Shown here: positions 23,432-36,154 of the stretch, piece after piece | Layout of the letters: each line of letters starts with the position of its first letter | Position numbering within the stretch: the stretch's first letter is position 1 | Assembly (NCBI GenBank): GCA_009733575.1 | Contig: ML769422.1 | Coordinates: 200,319 to 264,318 of the forward strand | DNA: 64,000 bases | Origin: Gymnopus androsaceus JB14 | Lineage: Eukaryota; Basidiomycota; Agaricomycetes; Agaricales; Omphalotaceae | Direction: 5' to 3' | Program-made: the position numbers and the translations under genes | The notes under the pieces: model-generated | Seen by the model: the letters and a program-made list of their open reading frames with translations, nothing else | Database searches by the model: none | Told to the model about the DNA's origin: nothing

Positions 23432-25032
23432 GAGTGGAAGGTTGGGAAAAGAAGACGAGGGAAAAAAACACCGGTCATGTATTTATACAGCAACTTTATG
23501 TATGTACATACGTCCAATGATGTCAAAAGCAATACATTACTTTGACAGAATTGGCGGCAAATTCGAAATCATTCCTTCCCTATTCAAATGCCTCGAAGCC
23601 TTGAGTTGGCCACTCATGAGGCTCCCATTGACATTGATTGCGTTTCTTGAGGAAGCAACACCATATGGGAGCATACACAGTGCACATTCGGTACTTAACA
23701 TCCCCGCTTTGTTCCAGCGGGGCGCGGGAAGGTAGCACTAGCTAACATGAGCATCGGAGTTCCTTTATCGGAGGGATAGATCTAAAACCCGGCGAGCTGG
23801 ATTTAGAAATATCATGAATCAGTGAAATTATGGAGAGCACAGGTTCATGCATGAAATAAAACCATTATATTGAAGGTTCAAGCAATGAAAAGAGGCGAGT
23901 AAGTGACCATGCATGATATCACCCAGAATGCCAGAAGATGTTCCTGAGAACGATAGAGACGCTGGAGCATGCGTTTTTAACCAGACTCACCCATGCAAAA
24001 GCAATGTATAGATCAGAAAATCTAACTTTCATTTGCTATAATGAGCCTATCGCGAAGTTATCGATCTCCAATGAGACATATTCATGCGAATCTGGAGCAG
24101 AATTGAATTGAGGCCATTTCAAATGAGTGGAGGGAGGGAGGATTTGTCCAAGTGCTGAAGGGCTGAACGCCGGTCCCAGAGCATCCAGTGTGGCAAGAAC
24201 CATCGTCTCTGGGGATCTCGCTAGCCGAGAGTACGAGCTCACAGCAGGATGCCGTTACTGTAAGAAGATGTTAGATGAGAAGAAAGAAACAGCAGCAGAA
24301 AGACGGCTACACCTTACTAGTATGTGCTTTCAATACACCAAGCTCCTTTATGAAAACATATTTCCATTTAGCCGTTATCGGATTTGTTCGGGTTCAGGAC
24401 TTGTGCCGATGGGTACTCTCGACGCCTATGGAGACTCGACTCGACCCCAGTCGGGACTTGGGTTTTGGACATGCAACTCGATAAGCGCTTGAGCCATGTC
24501 CACCTTGAGGCGTGCTGAAATATGCCTTGAAGTGTTCGAGTATATGTTCAAAAAGAGTACCTTGAAGCCTCGAAGTGAACGGTGTACTTTGAAAATTTAA
24601 GGCCCATAGCACTTGCATAAGCGCTGTGCGGACCGGAACACCCGGTCTGATCATTCATCGCTGTAGCAACGGACGGGCCCAGCGTCTCTCCTCGACGTCC
24701 AACAAACACATACCGGTCAAATTGGTCACTGGTCACGCTCTGCTTTTGCTCTTCTCCTTCCGATCCATCATATCGAATACGAATACGGAATCGGAATCGG
24801 AGTTTCCATTCGACTCCTCCGACTCTCCTCATCTTTAGTATACTCGACTGGATTGGACTCGCAGGTTGCTCGCAGGCGACATCGATGAATATTTGGAGTT
24901 GAAAGTTGTTGAATAGATATACAGCCGAACAGATAAAGGCTGCGCGGAAAGATTGGCAGACTTGATTGATTGACTGAAGAGAGAGAGAGTTGGCTGGACA
25001 CTGAAAATCGGCGCAGCTGTGCACAGTGCGGT
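23432..25032. other. Intergenic
   Basis: 1.6 kb with small ORFs on both strands (for example 24127-24492 plus, 24036-24242 minus) lacking recognisable motifs. The right ~300 bp is the leader of the phosphatase gene. Confidence 0.35.
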
Positions 25033-28000
25033 ATGGTCGTCCCAACCAATGCCACTATCGAGACTACGACAAATGTGGACTCCAAAGTACGTTTACTTCC
25101 AACTAAATCTAAATCTATGCTAATTGCTAATGATAATGCATGTCTCTAGAATAAACGTCTCCCGCCGTCACTAAACCTCGCCAAAGCAAAACAAGCGACA
25201 GATGAGGCGTATGCTGCCACTAGTTTGATTCAGATTCAGTTGGATGACGAGGAGGAAGGACAGGAAACTGTACGGCCGGGAAATGGAGCTGATAGGGACG
25301 GAGACGACGAATCTAGTGGCAGCGAAGACGGGGTCATCGACTTGGACGAAGACTTGGCCCGTCTAGACCAACTCCGTAAAAACGTCAAGAAAAATCTCAA
25401 GCTGAGGCCCATAACCTCTGCGGAGAATCCCAACCCCAATCCAGAGTCACCTAGTAGCACGACTTCAGCGTATTTTACGCCTTTGGATGAACAGCCGTCG
25501 GGGAACAGCAGACCAGTGTCATTGCTCGCTGTGCCAGTAGTTGTAGCTACGCCGCCAGCACCAGCAGCATTCCCTGCACCGAGAACTCCGCTGCCTCATA
25601 CTCCCAATTCATTTACCCAACCTCGGACCCCGTTACCCTTTACGCCTCGCACCGCTAGCACACCACTTACGCCTGGGTTAACTCCTCATACGCCTGGTAC
25701 ACCTCGTACGCCGTTTACTCCACAGATATACACTTCGTCGATACACTCACCACAGGCTGTATCTCCTGCGGAGTTGTATCATCTTCTTTCGCCATACTCT
25801 TCCTCTGGCCCCTCTGCCTCACACAATCCGGTCCCTCTAACAATCGACACCCGCCCTCTAGCCATACACAGCCAATCCCACATTCGTCATTCAGTGCCTA
25901 TAGCTATCCCCTCCCTAATCCTCAAACGCTCCAGATCAAAGAAAGGCGCAGGGGTGTTTATCAATATGGGGAGTTTAAGACAGTTTATTACGACGGAGCA
26001 TGGGATGAGGGTTTGGGATGCATTAGTGGGGCCATCCAACTCGAACACAACTACCAATGGTGCTGGTGGGAGTGGTTGGCGCTGGAACGGAAACGTCATA
26101 ATCTACGACCAAGATATGGAAATCAAGGATAGGACTGCCAACCCGGGTTCGACTCCGTGGGCACTGTTGGGTGTTGTGCAGAGCTTGTTGGATGCCAACG
26201 CTGCGAATCCCACTTCTGGATTAGGATCTGACCTGGACGTTGGACTAGAGTTTGGCAAGGCAGACTATCTAAAAGGTGGTATCGGGGATACAGCCTGGAA
26301 TGCAGATGCAAAGTTGAGGGAGTTGATTGTGAATGGAGGGGAGGATGGGCCGTTTGGGTTCGACTTGAATTCAAACTCAAACCGATCCTCTTCGTTAGGT
26401 CCTAAACTCCCCAACAACTCTACACTTTCCCATAATAACGCTAAACAAGGTCCTTCGGAATCAGTGGGCTTGCCGCAAACGCAAAGGAAACCCAAACTCA
26501 AAGGTCCTCCTCCCGCCTTGGGCATGGGCTTGGGAGGAGGTCTATTCCAGCTGGACACCCACCAAGCAGGGTATAAGACCCGAGGTCAGGTGCTTATTGA
26601 TCAGAGTCTTAGCAGTGCGGGTACCAGTGCAGGCTTGAGTGCGAGTGCGGGTTTGGAAACCGTGAGGCCGAAATCAACCAACCCCTTTGATTCAACGAGT
26701 TCGGTTTCGACTTCGAGTCAGGTGGCGGAGGGTTCGACTGCGACTGCGGCTACAACGATACAGTCAGACGCAGAAGCAAACTCAAGCGAAGGCAGACACC
26801 AAGAGAAGCACGTTTTATCTTCTGTACCCGATACCCATACCAATCTCGCACCCTCACCATTACCCATGATGCCGTCGTTTTCCATTCCTTCATCCTCTCA
26901 CCCACACCCTCCCCCTGCGTCCACCTCTACAGAACCACCTCCGGTTCAGCCTTCGTCTTCAACACATCTGTTCCCTCCTGTAACTCATCTCTCTATACCT
27001 TCTCCGTTGTCTGGGGGGTTATCTTCTGGAGTAGATGATTCGGCGTTCACGACGGCCTATACGTCTATGCCTCCGGGTCTCCCTAGTCCTGGTGCCGATA
27101 CTAGTGCCATAGGCATAGGAGGCGCAGGTGAAACGACAACAAGTGCAGGTGCAGGTGCAGGACAGGGATTCAAACGCCCCGCCCCGCCCGCCAACGCGAA
27201 AGGGTTAATGAACAAGAGGCCTTCGGCCCCCAATTTACGTACCACGGGATTAGGTTCGTTTATTCTCCTCTTACTTGCTTGCTTGCTTACTTGGAAACAG
27301 AAACGGAAATCTCAATCCCACCACCTCTTCCTAATTCCATTCTACCCCTTGGTTCTACTCCTCCTAGCAGCGGAAGCGGTACTACTACTACTACGGGACC
27401 AATCCCACTCCCGGGAAAACGTCTACCGAAACTAAGCCTCAATACTGGCGGAGTGGGTGGGTTGGGGGTTGGCGGGGAACGGGGGACGTGGGGGACTGGC
27501 GCAGGTGCGTACTGAAGTTTCAGTTTTCGATTTGGATGAGAATAAGTTTGACTGATTGTAATAATAGGCAGTCTCGGGAGGAAGGGAGGAAAGTTGCGGA
27601 GTGCGACCATTGGGGCTAGTGGAGGTGGCTGGGGCGGTGAGTTTTTTTTGGCTGGTTTTTTGTTTGGGTTTCAGTTTGGCGGGGGTGGGAGGGCGAGTCC
27701 ACTTACGCTGCTTTCTCCTCTTTTCGCGATCTGGACCCGGGGTCAAGGATAAACACTAACTTGCTTTGCTTTTTTTCTGTTTAGATCGAGATATGTCCTC
27801 GAAAAAGTTTACAGCCGAACTTATACCATTACCTTCCATACCTCCGATACCCAAGTTTACCGCCGAACCAGAATCCATATCCCAACCTGACCCCGAAGTG
27901 GCGTTGTCCCCAAGCACCAATACCAAAAACCCGTTCACTTTCCCATTGCAGGCACTTGTTCCGCCACCAACGAAGGAGCCCGAATCTGATGTAGCCTTCT

Positions 28001-30705
28001 CCCCGACTTCGAATATCAGAAACCCATTCCAATCGCTTGCTCTTCCACTTGCACTCCCTCCTTCAAGCTCGTTATTCAAATAATACTACTCTGCAGCTAC
28101 ATCCCCCCTCTCCCTCGCACCTCAACCTAACTTATTCCCATCATACGCCGAGTCCCCCGGGGTCTGCGAGATTGTATGGGTCGTTTTCTGATCAAGGTAG
28201 TGGACCGGGAGGGGCAGGCAACAGGCCACCGCCTAGTCCTGGGTTTGGCAAAATGAACTTCGGGTTTGGAGATAGGATAATAAGTGAGGAAAGGGAAAAG
28301 CCACCACCTAGTCCTGGATTCGGGAAAACGGGCTTTGGCTTTGGCTTTCCGAGGAAAAGTTCCGCACAGTCACTCTCAAAGACGGCCCAGAGAAAAGCCT
28401 CTGCACAATCACTTTTGCCAGAGAAGACGCAGCAGTCACTTGGGAAGAAGAGTTCGACGAGCTCGCTTACTCAGACACTCCAGAAAACCTTTGGACTTGG
28501 GAAGAAGGCTTCCGCGCAGAATCTACGTGCGAGTGCGACCATCAAGTCATCCTTATCGCCAAAGTCTTCTCCTCCTCCTGCATTGTCAGAAGATTCCTCC
28601 TCATCCTCATCTAACTCATCCTCGTCCTCGTCCCTGCCGTCGGGTTCGGAATCGGAAGCGAACTGGCCGTCCGAATCGAACACGTCTCCGTCTCCCTCCC
28701 CGCCATCGAACTGGGCATCCAGGTGGGACAAGGCTGACGGTGTCGGGCATGGGCATGCGAGGAACGATAGTACCAGTAGTACCAGCAGCGTTGATAGTAC
28801 GAACAGCGAAGGAGGCTCCTACGGAGGCAGACCCCAAACAGCGTATTTTACACCTCCACATACGCCTACCCAGATGCAGCGGCTCCTATCAATGGCTCTG
28901 CGGCGAATCACCATAACTCCGACTCCTCGTATTGGGATAGTGAAGGCACAGGTGCAGGAGGTGTCCATGGGACTGGTCATCCGCCAAATTTGAACTTGGG
29001 CTTGCTAGAGGATCACGGAGATGAGTATGGGTACCAACGCGGCGGTGAAGACGTTGGAGAGCCTAGTCCACCTACACCTCGAACTGCACGGCCTGAGGAG
29101 GGGAGTGCTGGGCTACCGAAATCATTCGGAAACATGATACCGCCGAGGCTTTCTGAACATGGGTTTTACGATCAAGACGACCAAGAATATGGGGGAGGGT
29201 ATGGGGATAGGCGCTACTCGTATTCAGCTTACCCTGCTTCTCCGACGACGAACCAGTCTTTCGACTTTGGTTTTGGCGGGGGTGGAGGTGTAGGCTCCTT
29301 CGGTTACGCTGACCGTGACTCCTCACATAATCATCCCTACGGCGACCGTGAACGCGCAACCTCCTTCTCATCCCTCTACCCACCCCCTTCAACCACCTCT
29401 ATCGACGATGAATCCGAATCCGAGTTGGATTCGGAAGGAATTTCCGGAGGGGGATTCACCGTCTCCACGATCCTACCAGGGTTCTTGTTTTTAGGACCGG
29501 AACCGCAGAGTTGGGAGCATGTGAAAGAGTTGAGGGAGCTGGGGGTGAGGAGGATTGTGAATTTGGCAGCAGAGTGTGGGCCGGATGATTGGGGGCTAGG
29601 GTTGGACCGGGGGGTGCGAGTGGAAGGGGAAGGAGAAGGGAATAGGAAGGAAGAATCTGGATTTGATAAGTATTACAAGATCCCGATGAGAGATACTGTT
29701 GAAGAAGATGGGATTGGCAGAGGCGTTAGGATTGTTTGTGAAATGCTGGGTACATACCTTCTTATCCCTCTCGTCTTTTACTGCGAATGCTAATCGCTCC
29801 TTCCAGACCACGCCCGCCTCCTCTCCGCTCCCGTCTACGTCCACTGCAAAGCCGGTAAATCCCGCTCCGTGACAGCCGTTATCGCCTATCTCATCCACGC
29901 CAACCACTGGCCGCTCTCCAAAGCGTACTCCTTCGTTCTCGAACGACGGAAAGGGATCTCACCCAACATCGGGTTCGTTTCGGAGCTTATGGGCTTCGAG
30001 GAGGAGGAGCTTGGCGGAAAGAGCGGGGGTGTTAGTGGAGCTGCTTGGGGTGGTGGGGCAGGGAAAGGCATGGGGAAGGGCATGGGCTATGCTTCAAAGC
30101 GAGGAGGAGGAGGCGCGGGAGCGGGTGCGCTTCCCCAACCGAGTGCGCCTGCAGCGACGGAGGAGCATACATATGCGGGAGGAGGGTCGAGTAGTAATAA
30201 TCCACAAGGATATGGGATGGTTGCTACGACGAGGAAATCGGGACATGTGAGAGAGAGTATGCCGCCGCCTTCTACGCATGCGCATCATGGGTATTCGTTT
30301 TCGGTCACGGAGCCTGGGACGACGTCGCACTTCCTTACCGGGGATGGTAACAGTGGGAATGGGCATAATAGTCCCTCGTCGTCGGCTACTGCGAGTCCAG
30401 AGCTGAATGGGGAGTATCGGGCTGGAGATTCATATGCTGGAGGTACTGCTCCATCCTTCCCGCCTCTCTCAGCGGGTGGAATAATGGCTCTCGGTGACTC
30501 AGCTCAAGAGTTGGAAGTGAGGGATGCCAGTGGGAGGTATAGACATGCTCGAAGGGCGCCGGTGAATGAGACGACGCTGCAGCCGATGAGGAGAGTGAGC
30601 AAAGCGGGGTTGGAGAGTGGGGAGTTTTTCTATGGTGATGGGAAGATGCCGATATCGTGGGGTGACGAGGAGGTTTTCAGTGTGGATGATGAAGAGGGGA
30701 AGTAG
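25033..30705 (+). CDS. Dual-specificity (MAPK-type) protein phosphatase, large
   Basis: ATG at 25033 starts a short exon ('MVVPTNATIETTTNVDS') spliced to 'NKRLPPSLNLAKAKQATDEA'. A very long Ser/Pro/Gly-rich, probably disordered region follows, with 'TPRTPFTP'-type runs that could be MAPK docking or phosphorylation sites. The phosphatase domain is C-terminal: 'GFTVSTILPGFLFLGPE', 'ELGVRRIVNLAAECG', 'YYKIPMRDT', then after an intron the signature 'VYVHCKAGKSRSVTAVIAYL' with catalytic Cys and Arg, and 'KGISPNIGF'. This is the arrangement of Msg5/Pmp1-type phosphatases that switch off MAP kinases. Between 27.2 and 28.9 kb coding changes frame several times. Introns such as 27991-28096 can explain some of these; the change near 28870 is uncertain. 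Confidence 0.75.
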
Positions 30706-31206
30706 GGGGAAGGGTAGAGGAGTGAGGGGCGTTTTGGTTATGTCTTCTTCGTTCGTTTGAGGTATGCCGTGAATTCTATTGCCTGTTCGATGATATATAC
30801 TGACACACCGTCAGAAGCCGTCTAACGCTACTTGCTAAAAGGCTCGCCAGGCCCGCCATACGATGTGTGGTTGATGTCAACTTTTTTTGCTTCTTTTTCT
30901 TGCAATGTACATATGACATATGGATGCTCGACTCTTTTCTTTTTGACTCTCGCTTTCTTTTGTCCTGGTCGTGTTTGGTCGCTATATGGGTTCTACTTAT
31001 CATCATCGGATCAATTTTCTCTCTCTTTGCTTTGACATACTCTCTCTCATCTACTATATTGCATTACCTCTACTGGCCTTGTTAAAAGTATAACTCAGCT
31101 TCAGCTATAAATGTCCAAGTGAGATATACTGAGCGCTTAAAGTGTGACTAATCGATCATCTTGATAATTGCTCGCGTGGGAGCGCGATTCTTCTGTTTCT
31201 TTCATT
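30706..31206. other. Intergenic
   Basis: 3' flank of the phosphatase gene and 5' flank of the cytidylyltransferase gene. T-rich runs near 30880-30960; no gene. Confidence 0.45.
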
Positions 31207-32657
31207 ATGACGGAGAGAGCTGACAACCCCAACGCGCGAGGAAAACGATCGTTCGGGAAATATCCATCTTCAAAAGTTATGGATTCTCCAGCATACGACG
31301 CGTCTGAAGAAGACAACGATCCAACCGATGTCGACGATGCTGCCAGCGCTGTGAGCATCGCTGCGCCTTCTTCCTCGAGGGCACGGACTATGGCTGCTAT
31401 CGGGCTTTTAAAACCATCCAGCAACGCAAGTAGCAGTAGAAGGCACCATCTTGCTTCTTCTTTTCTTTCGGACTCGGACGGTGTAGATTCCCCCACTTAT
31501 GACGGAGATGTGGAGAGTTCTACAACTGCAGGACCAGAAAGCCCTCATCCGCATATTTCCTCTTTGAAGCACGGTCATCATCATCATTCAATGAGCTCGA
31601 CTTCGACGCTCAATACTCCAGCTATCCCTGGAAGTGCAACGACTACAGATCACATTGAAACTCCAGGAACAGAAGAGCCGAGCACTGCTGCGATACTCGT
31701 CACACCGCCCTCGGATCCCTTCTTTCATCCACAAAACGTCATTTCTGAACCAGCAGTGCCTTCTTCCGTTCCAGACGCACTATCTTTTGATCCAGCCGCG
31801 TTGAAAGCAGAGGATATACAAGCTTTTGTACGACACGCGATTAATGGTGCACCAATTGAAGGATCTGGAATTGAGAGAGCGTATAAGATCAACAAGCCAC
31901 CGGAAAATAGGTCGATACGAATCTATGCAGACGGTGCGTCGATGTTTCTCCATCGAACGTTGGCTACTTTTCACCCATTCTCTTTTTTTTCACGTGTGAA
32001 TGATACTGACGAATGTGCTCCTTAGGTGTTTACGACCTCTTTCACTTTGGGTGCGTGACGTTTGATTGATTCAAGCGTAAATTCTGAACAACTTCAATCA
32101 GACACGCGCTTCAATTGCGTCAAGCCAAGCTCTCGTTTCCTTCCGTATACCTCCTTGTTGGTGTGTGCTCTGACGAGCTTGTGAACATGCACAAAGCGAA
32201 GAGCATCATGTCTCATGCCGAAAGGTATGTCGCGTTTTGCTGTCAAGTATACAATTTCCGATTCATGTACATAGACTGGAAGCTCTCCGGCATTGTCGCT
32301 GGGTTGATCAGGTCGTTCCTGATGCGCCTTGGGTTATTACCCCAGAATTCCTCGAAAAATACCAGATCGATTATGTCGCACACGACGAGGACCCGTACAA
32401 GGCTGAAGGACTGGGACATGACGATGTCTATGACGATATCAAGAGGGCCGGTAAGTCGCGTTATTGCGCTTTGGAGTTCAAGCCACTTCATTAATGTCAT
32501 CATAGGTAAATTCCTCCCTACAAGACGTACACCTGGAATTTCGACATCCGCGCTTTTGGAGCGCATCGTGGATATGTACCAAGGCGGAGTGATGGACCGC
32601 AAGTTGAAAGGAATGGGAAGAGGCGATCTTACTAGAAGTGGGGACAGTGGAACGTAA
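31207..32657 (+). CDS. PCT1: Choline-phosphate cytidylyltransferase
   Basis: ATG at 31207 is chosen over an upstream non-ATG extension. A ~240-residue Ser-rich leader precedes the catalytic domain: 'RSIRIYADG', then across introns 'VYDLFHFG'+'HALQLRQAK' forming the HxGH nucleotide-binding motif, '[20 protein letters not shown]', 'RCRWVD'-like '[16 protein letters not shown]', 'VAHDEDPY' and '[14 protein letters not shown]'. The enzyme makes CDP-choline from CTP and phosphocholine, the limiting step of the Kennedy pathway, at nuclear/ER membranes. The usual RTEGISTS motif reads RTPGISTS here. The C-terminus after it is short (about 40 residues), so a long lipid-sensing helix is not obvious. 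Five or so GT-AG introns; frame intact. Confidence 0.85.
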
Positions 32658-33776
32658 CTTCTTGCAAGGAAGGCAAAAAAGATGAATGTCGTTTGAATTG
32701 TTTACATAGAGGTTTTGGGAAAGACTTAGTTACTTACAGTAATGGGAATCGGGAAAAGGCCAATCACAGTACTTATAATAATATTGTATCCGTTTCGTTT
32801 TTTTTTACAATTTCGTTGAATCGCATGCGAATATTGCAATGCATCAAAATCTGCCTCGCAATATTCTTCCAAGATTACACGTATGTCGACAATTCATCGA
32901 TTTACTGGTTGTCTACAGCAATAACCCGATAGGCGCCCGATATAGCTCGCTTTGACATTCAGTGGCTGTTATTGACAGGCGAAATTGTCGGCGCTGTGGA
33001 TGCAATACATGTATATTCCGACTTCCGAAAGGCACACTAGCATTTTTCGACTCTCGCCACTCCCAAAGGTTTTTGGCCAATAACTATGCTTACAATGGCC
33101 CCGTCCCTGAATGTAGCAGAAAAATAGAATAAAATGCTATAGGCAATTGGAGTTGGTTTATTATACGAAGGAGTAAGTGTTATTATCAACTTGATTAGTA
33201 TCGAACTACTATATCTAGACCAACTCCCACAACCACGACACAGTAAATTCTGAACAAGTCATGCACACTCATATGTTATAATGTACAAGTGAGAGTTGAA
33301 CGGGACTCTTCATCCCCTAGAACCACCACCAATGGCGCTACGTGAGAATCAGGGACAATCAGAACAAGACTCGAGGGACCACAGACGGGCAGATGACCAT
33401 GATAGTACGCCAGCATTGCGCGCATATATAAGGCTCGGAGAACCCGTCGGGCAAAGGTGAGGGCTGTGGACATGCGCCATCAAGAGTTTCTCAGAAACTC
33501 TCGTGTCCGAAACAACCATCACCACCTCAAAATAAAACACCGCTAAGAATGCATCTATAGTTCAAGTAATTTCACTGTTTGTATTTTGCAGGTTTATAGA
33601 GAAGATTACTCACATTGTCAAAAGGAAAGACTTTGGGTAGAGCTGTATATCGTGTAAATCCAAGTGGATGAAGCTGATGTTGTAGTAGGTGTGATTAATA
33701 TTATATTGGGATTTCGCGTCGTTGAACGTGCTACCATTAATCCCGACATCTGGAGAGGATTTATTGCGTAATGAGT
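32658..33776. other. Intergenic
   Basis: About 1.1 kb, AT-rich, with no supported gene. Small minus-strand ORFs at 33276-33540 carry no motif. Confidence 0.4.
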
Positions 33777-34140
33777 CTAGTTCGGAGCGGCGATGTCTTT
33801 GCTGAAAGAGGGCTTTAAATAAGAATTCAACAAAAATATACTCCCACTGACCTTCGGATGATGCCGAGACTCGCAGCCGCACGACGAGCTTGCTTGAAAA
33901 GAATTTGACGGATCTCGGGCGGCGTGCTATACGCAGCATTATCAGCTGAGAGAAACGACCAATGTAAACTGTAGTTATTCAAACCCACATCTTCGCGAAG
34001 AGAATTCGACGAGCTAGTACGAGAGCTTCTCGCGCGCCTTCGACGACGACCTGACATTCGGACGAGGATCGGAAGAGGAGGTCCTTGACCAGGATCACCA
34101 GTATCAGGAAACCCTTCGTTACATCGCTTCTGCGACATGG
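33777..34140 (-). CDS. Small hypothetical protein, basic
   Basis: I do not recognise this. From an ATG at 34140 the frame reads an Arg-rich patch ('MSGRRRRRARSS') followed by 'TPPEIRQILFKQARRAAASL', a plausible amphipathic helix. A good GT-AG intron after 'GIIR' would lead to a stop at 33777-33779. Without splicing, the frame stops at 33827. It could be a real small gene or a gene fragment. The surroundings are repeat-rich and gene-poor. Confidence 0.25.
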
Positions 34141-35378
34141 CTCTCGAGTCCGTACTGGATTTTCTGGCTTGTGCTTTATACTCCAGACAAAAATGAACTC
34201 GAGGTGTCACATAAAACGTCTCCAATTCAGGCAAGCACGTATCTTTGACAACCTTGCAGGGTTTCAAACTTCAGTTATCGTCAACAGCTTTTGGTCCAAA
34301 TGTTTTGACACAATCGGGACCATGGCAGTCCAGTAGGACTAGAGTATAATGAATAGATAACTATTCATCCTCGTCCCTGCACATGCATTTCTGAGTAGCT
34401 CTGAAAAACACGCTCTTTCCCGGAAGCAGTGAAGCAGAGCGCGTCCAGTAATCCTATCTAACCTCGAAGAGCCAGTTCTAATCTGATATCGCTGATTCTC
34501 TCACCCCGTTTGGAAGCCTCGCGTCCAGCATGCAGCACCTGGCTATGCATTTTTGAAAAATGCATGTATGAGCGGTGTTCGGACCTTGAGTCAGTTCAAC
34601 AATATTTAGAAGAGCTCGAGGGTCGCATTAATCTCGGATCTCGCACAACCCACTGAAGCAGAATATGGGTTAATGAGATTATGACTCAATCAGTAGTCCC
34701 AGTCCTACTCACGAGGTATCAATCGAAAAAGATTGAGAGATGGAAATCAATCTTTCGTTTGATCCTCAAACTTTTGTGGAGTGGCAGACTTACTCTAAAC
34801 CCCGTGAAGTTCGTGTCTTGCTCTTTTTGTACGGCGGGCTCAGCGCGGGAATTGATACATACACTGGAGGCGAAGGTCGTCGCAGTTGAAAAATCGACTG
34901 CGTCGGTCTCTGCCCCAGTGATAGAAGAAAAGTAAGTTAAGCAAAGAAAAGTAAGCCCCAATTGCTAAAGCGTTTCTGAGTTGGCCACGTGAGATTCAAC
35001 TGCAAGCAATATCATTAAATATCGGCCCGATAAAAATAATTCAAAAGGAAAAAAGAGAAAGGGGAAGAAAGGTCATTCTATGCTGCTAATGTCCACAGGT
35101 GCCTCTGGCAGAGAGTGTTGGCTACACTTATTATCATATCAGATTTATGTTTTCGGCACCTTTACCTTCCTGAGATCGGATTCAATGCTTCATCTGTAAC
35201 CGAGTCGTACAGCCTGTATGTTTGAGTCTGAGTCATTGAGACCTTCCCCATGTAGTTCACAGCAGAGAAAGTCGCAGAAGTGAATTATTTCGAACCGATA
35301 CAAAAAAGGCAGTTCTGGATACCGCGTCAGTCTGAAGCGCCAGCGTCTACTAACTCATTCAGCGACGTTTAATTCGTT
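34141..35378. other. Intergenic
   Basis: An ORF at 34681-34935 ends in an amphipathic stretch ('LIHTLEAKVVAVEKS') and abuts a GTAAGT-like donor at 34933, so it may be an orphan exon. Nothing else is recognised. Confidence 0.3.
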
Positions 35379-35990
35379 TTGCATGACTTGGCGAGTTTGC
35401 TTGGAATTTGTTGATCCTATGTCCGTTCGAAAACACTAATGCTGCTCACAGCACTGCATGCGTGTACTCATCGTCTGTAATCACTACTATCCAGCACAAG
35501 GAGGCTAACTAGTGCATAACTCGGTGAGTTCTGCTTTGAATCTCTTGATCCTTGTTCTGTTTGAAAGGGAAAATGTAGCTTTCCTAACATCTGCCATTAC
35601 GTCGTCTCATTTCGTTCTGCCATAAGGTCCAATTTCGCTAATTTTGAGTACAAGGAGGTTAGCTAGCGCATACCTTGGCGAGTTTAGCTAGATATTCTCC
35701 GAGCTTAGACTCATTTGAAAGCGATAATACGCCTCTCTTAGTTCCTGCTTCGTACCGATCCACAATATCGTTCCGGAGCAATTCCCAATCCGCTGATTTT
35801 TGGTACAGGGAGGGTATTGAACTAGCCTACTTAGTGAGTTTGACTTGGAATTCTCCGAACCCGGGTTTTTTTGAAAGCGCTAATATGCCTCTCTTAGCAC
35901 CTGCATTTACGTTGCTGATCCACTCATTTGTTTGGGAGCAATTACCATTTCGCTGTTTTTTGGGTACAAGGAAAGTGCTAATACATATAC
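35379..35990 (+). repeat. Degenerate ~155-bp tandem repeat, about 4 units
   Basis: Unit starts, marked by 'tacaagga' or 'cacaagga', fall at 35495, 35649, 35804 and 35965 (spacing 154, 155 and 161 bp), with a partial unit before the first. Shared blocks per unit are 'gcgagttt', 'gaaagcg.taat', 'cctctctta' and 'gagcaatt'. The copies are diverged. The array ends directly at the AKR relic. Confidence 0.7.
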
Positions 35991-36032
35991 CTTAACACCT
36001 GGGCTCTGATTTCCGGTATCCGATCCTCCTAG

Positions 36033-36154
36033 CTTTCTGTCCTCAGCCATAATCAAGTAGAACAGATTGATGCTCTCGATCGTGGGGAGCACATTTGCAA
36101 CAGGCACAATGTCTATGGATTGATCTTGGGCTGGATGCTTGAGTAACTGGGATA
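36033..36154 (+). pseudogene. AKR last-exon relic
   Basis: After a conserved acceptor (AG at 36031-36032) the sequence reads 'LSVLSHNQVEQIDALD' and 'GLILGWMLE', closely matching the last exon of the AKR gene at 2544-3879 ('[16 protein letters not shown]', 'GIILGWTVE'). The next codon, GAA in the intact gene, is TAA here; the final TGG is TAG. Only this exon and its acceptor are visible. It lies inverted relative to the parent. Confidence 0.8.

Noticed and set aside
24127..24492. 121-codon plus-strand ORF as a gene
   Set aside because: It has a CxxC pair but no family pattern, splice context or supporting neighbour.
28471..28861. Acidic minus-strand ORF opposite the phosphatase gene
   Set aside because: An antisense artefact of the Ser-rich codon runs on the plus strand.
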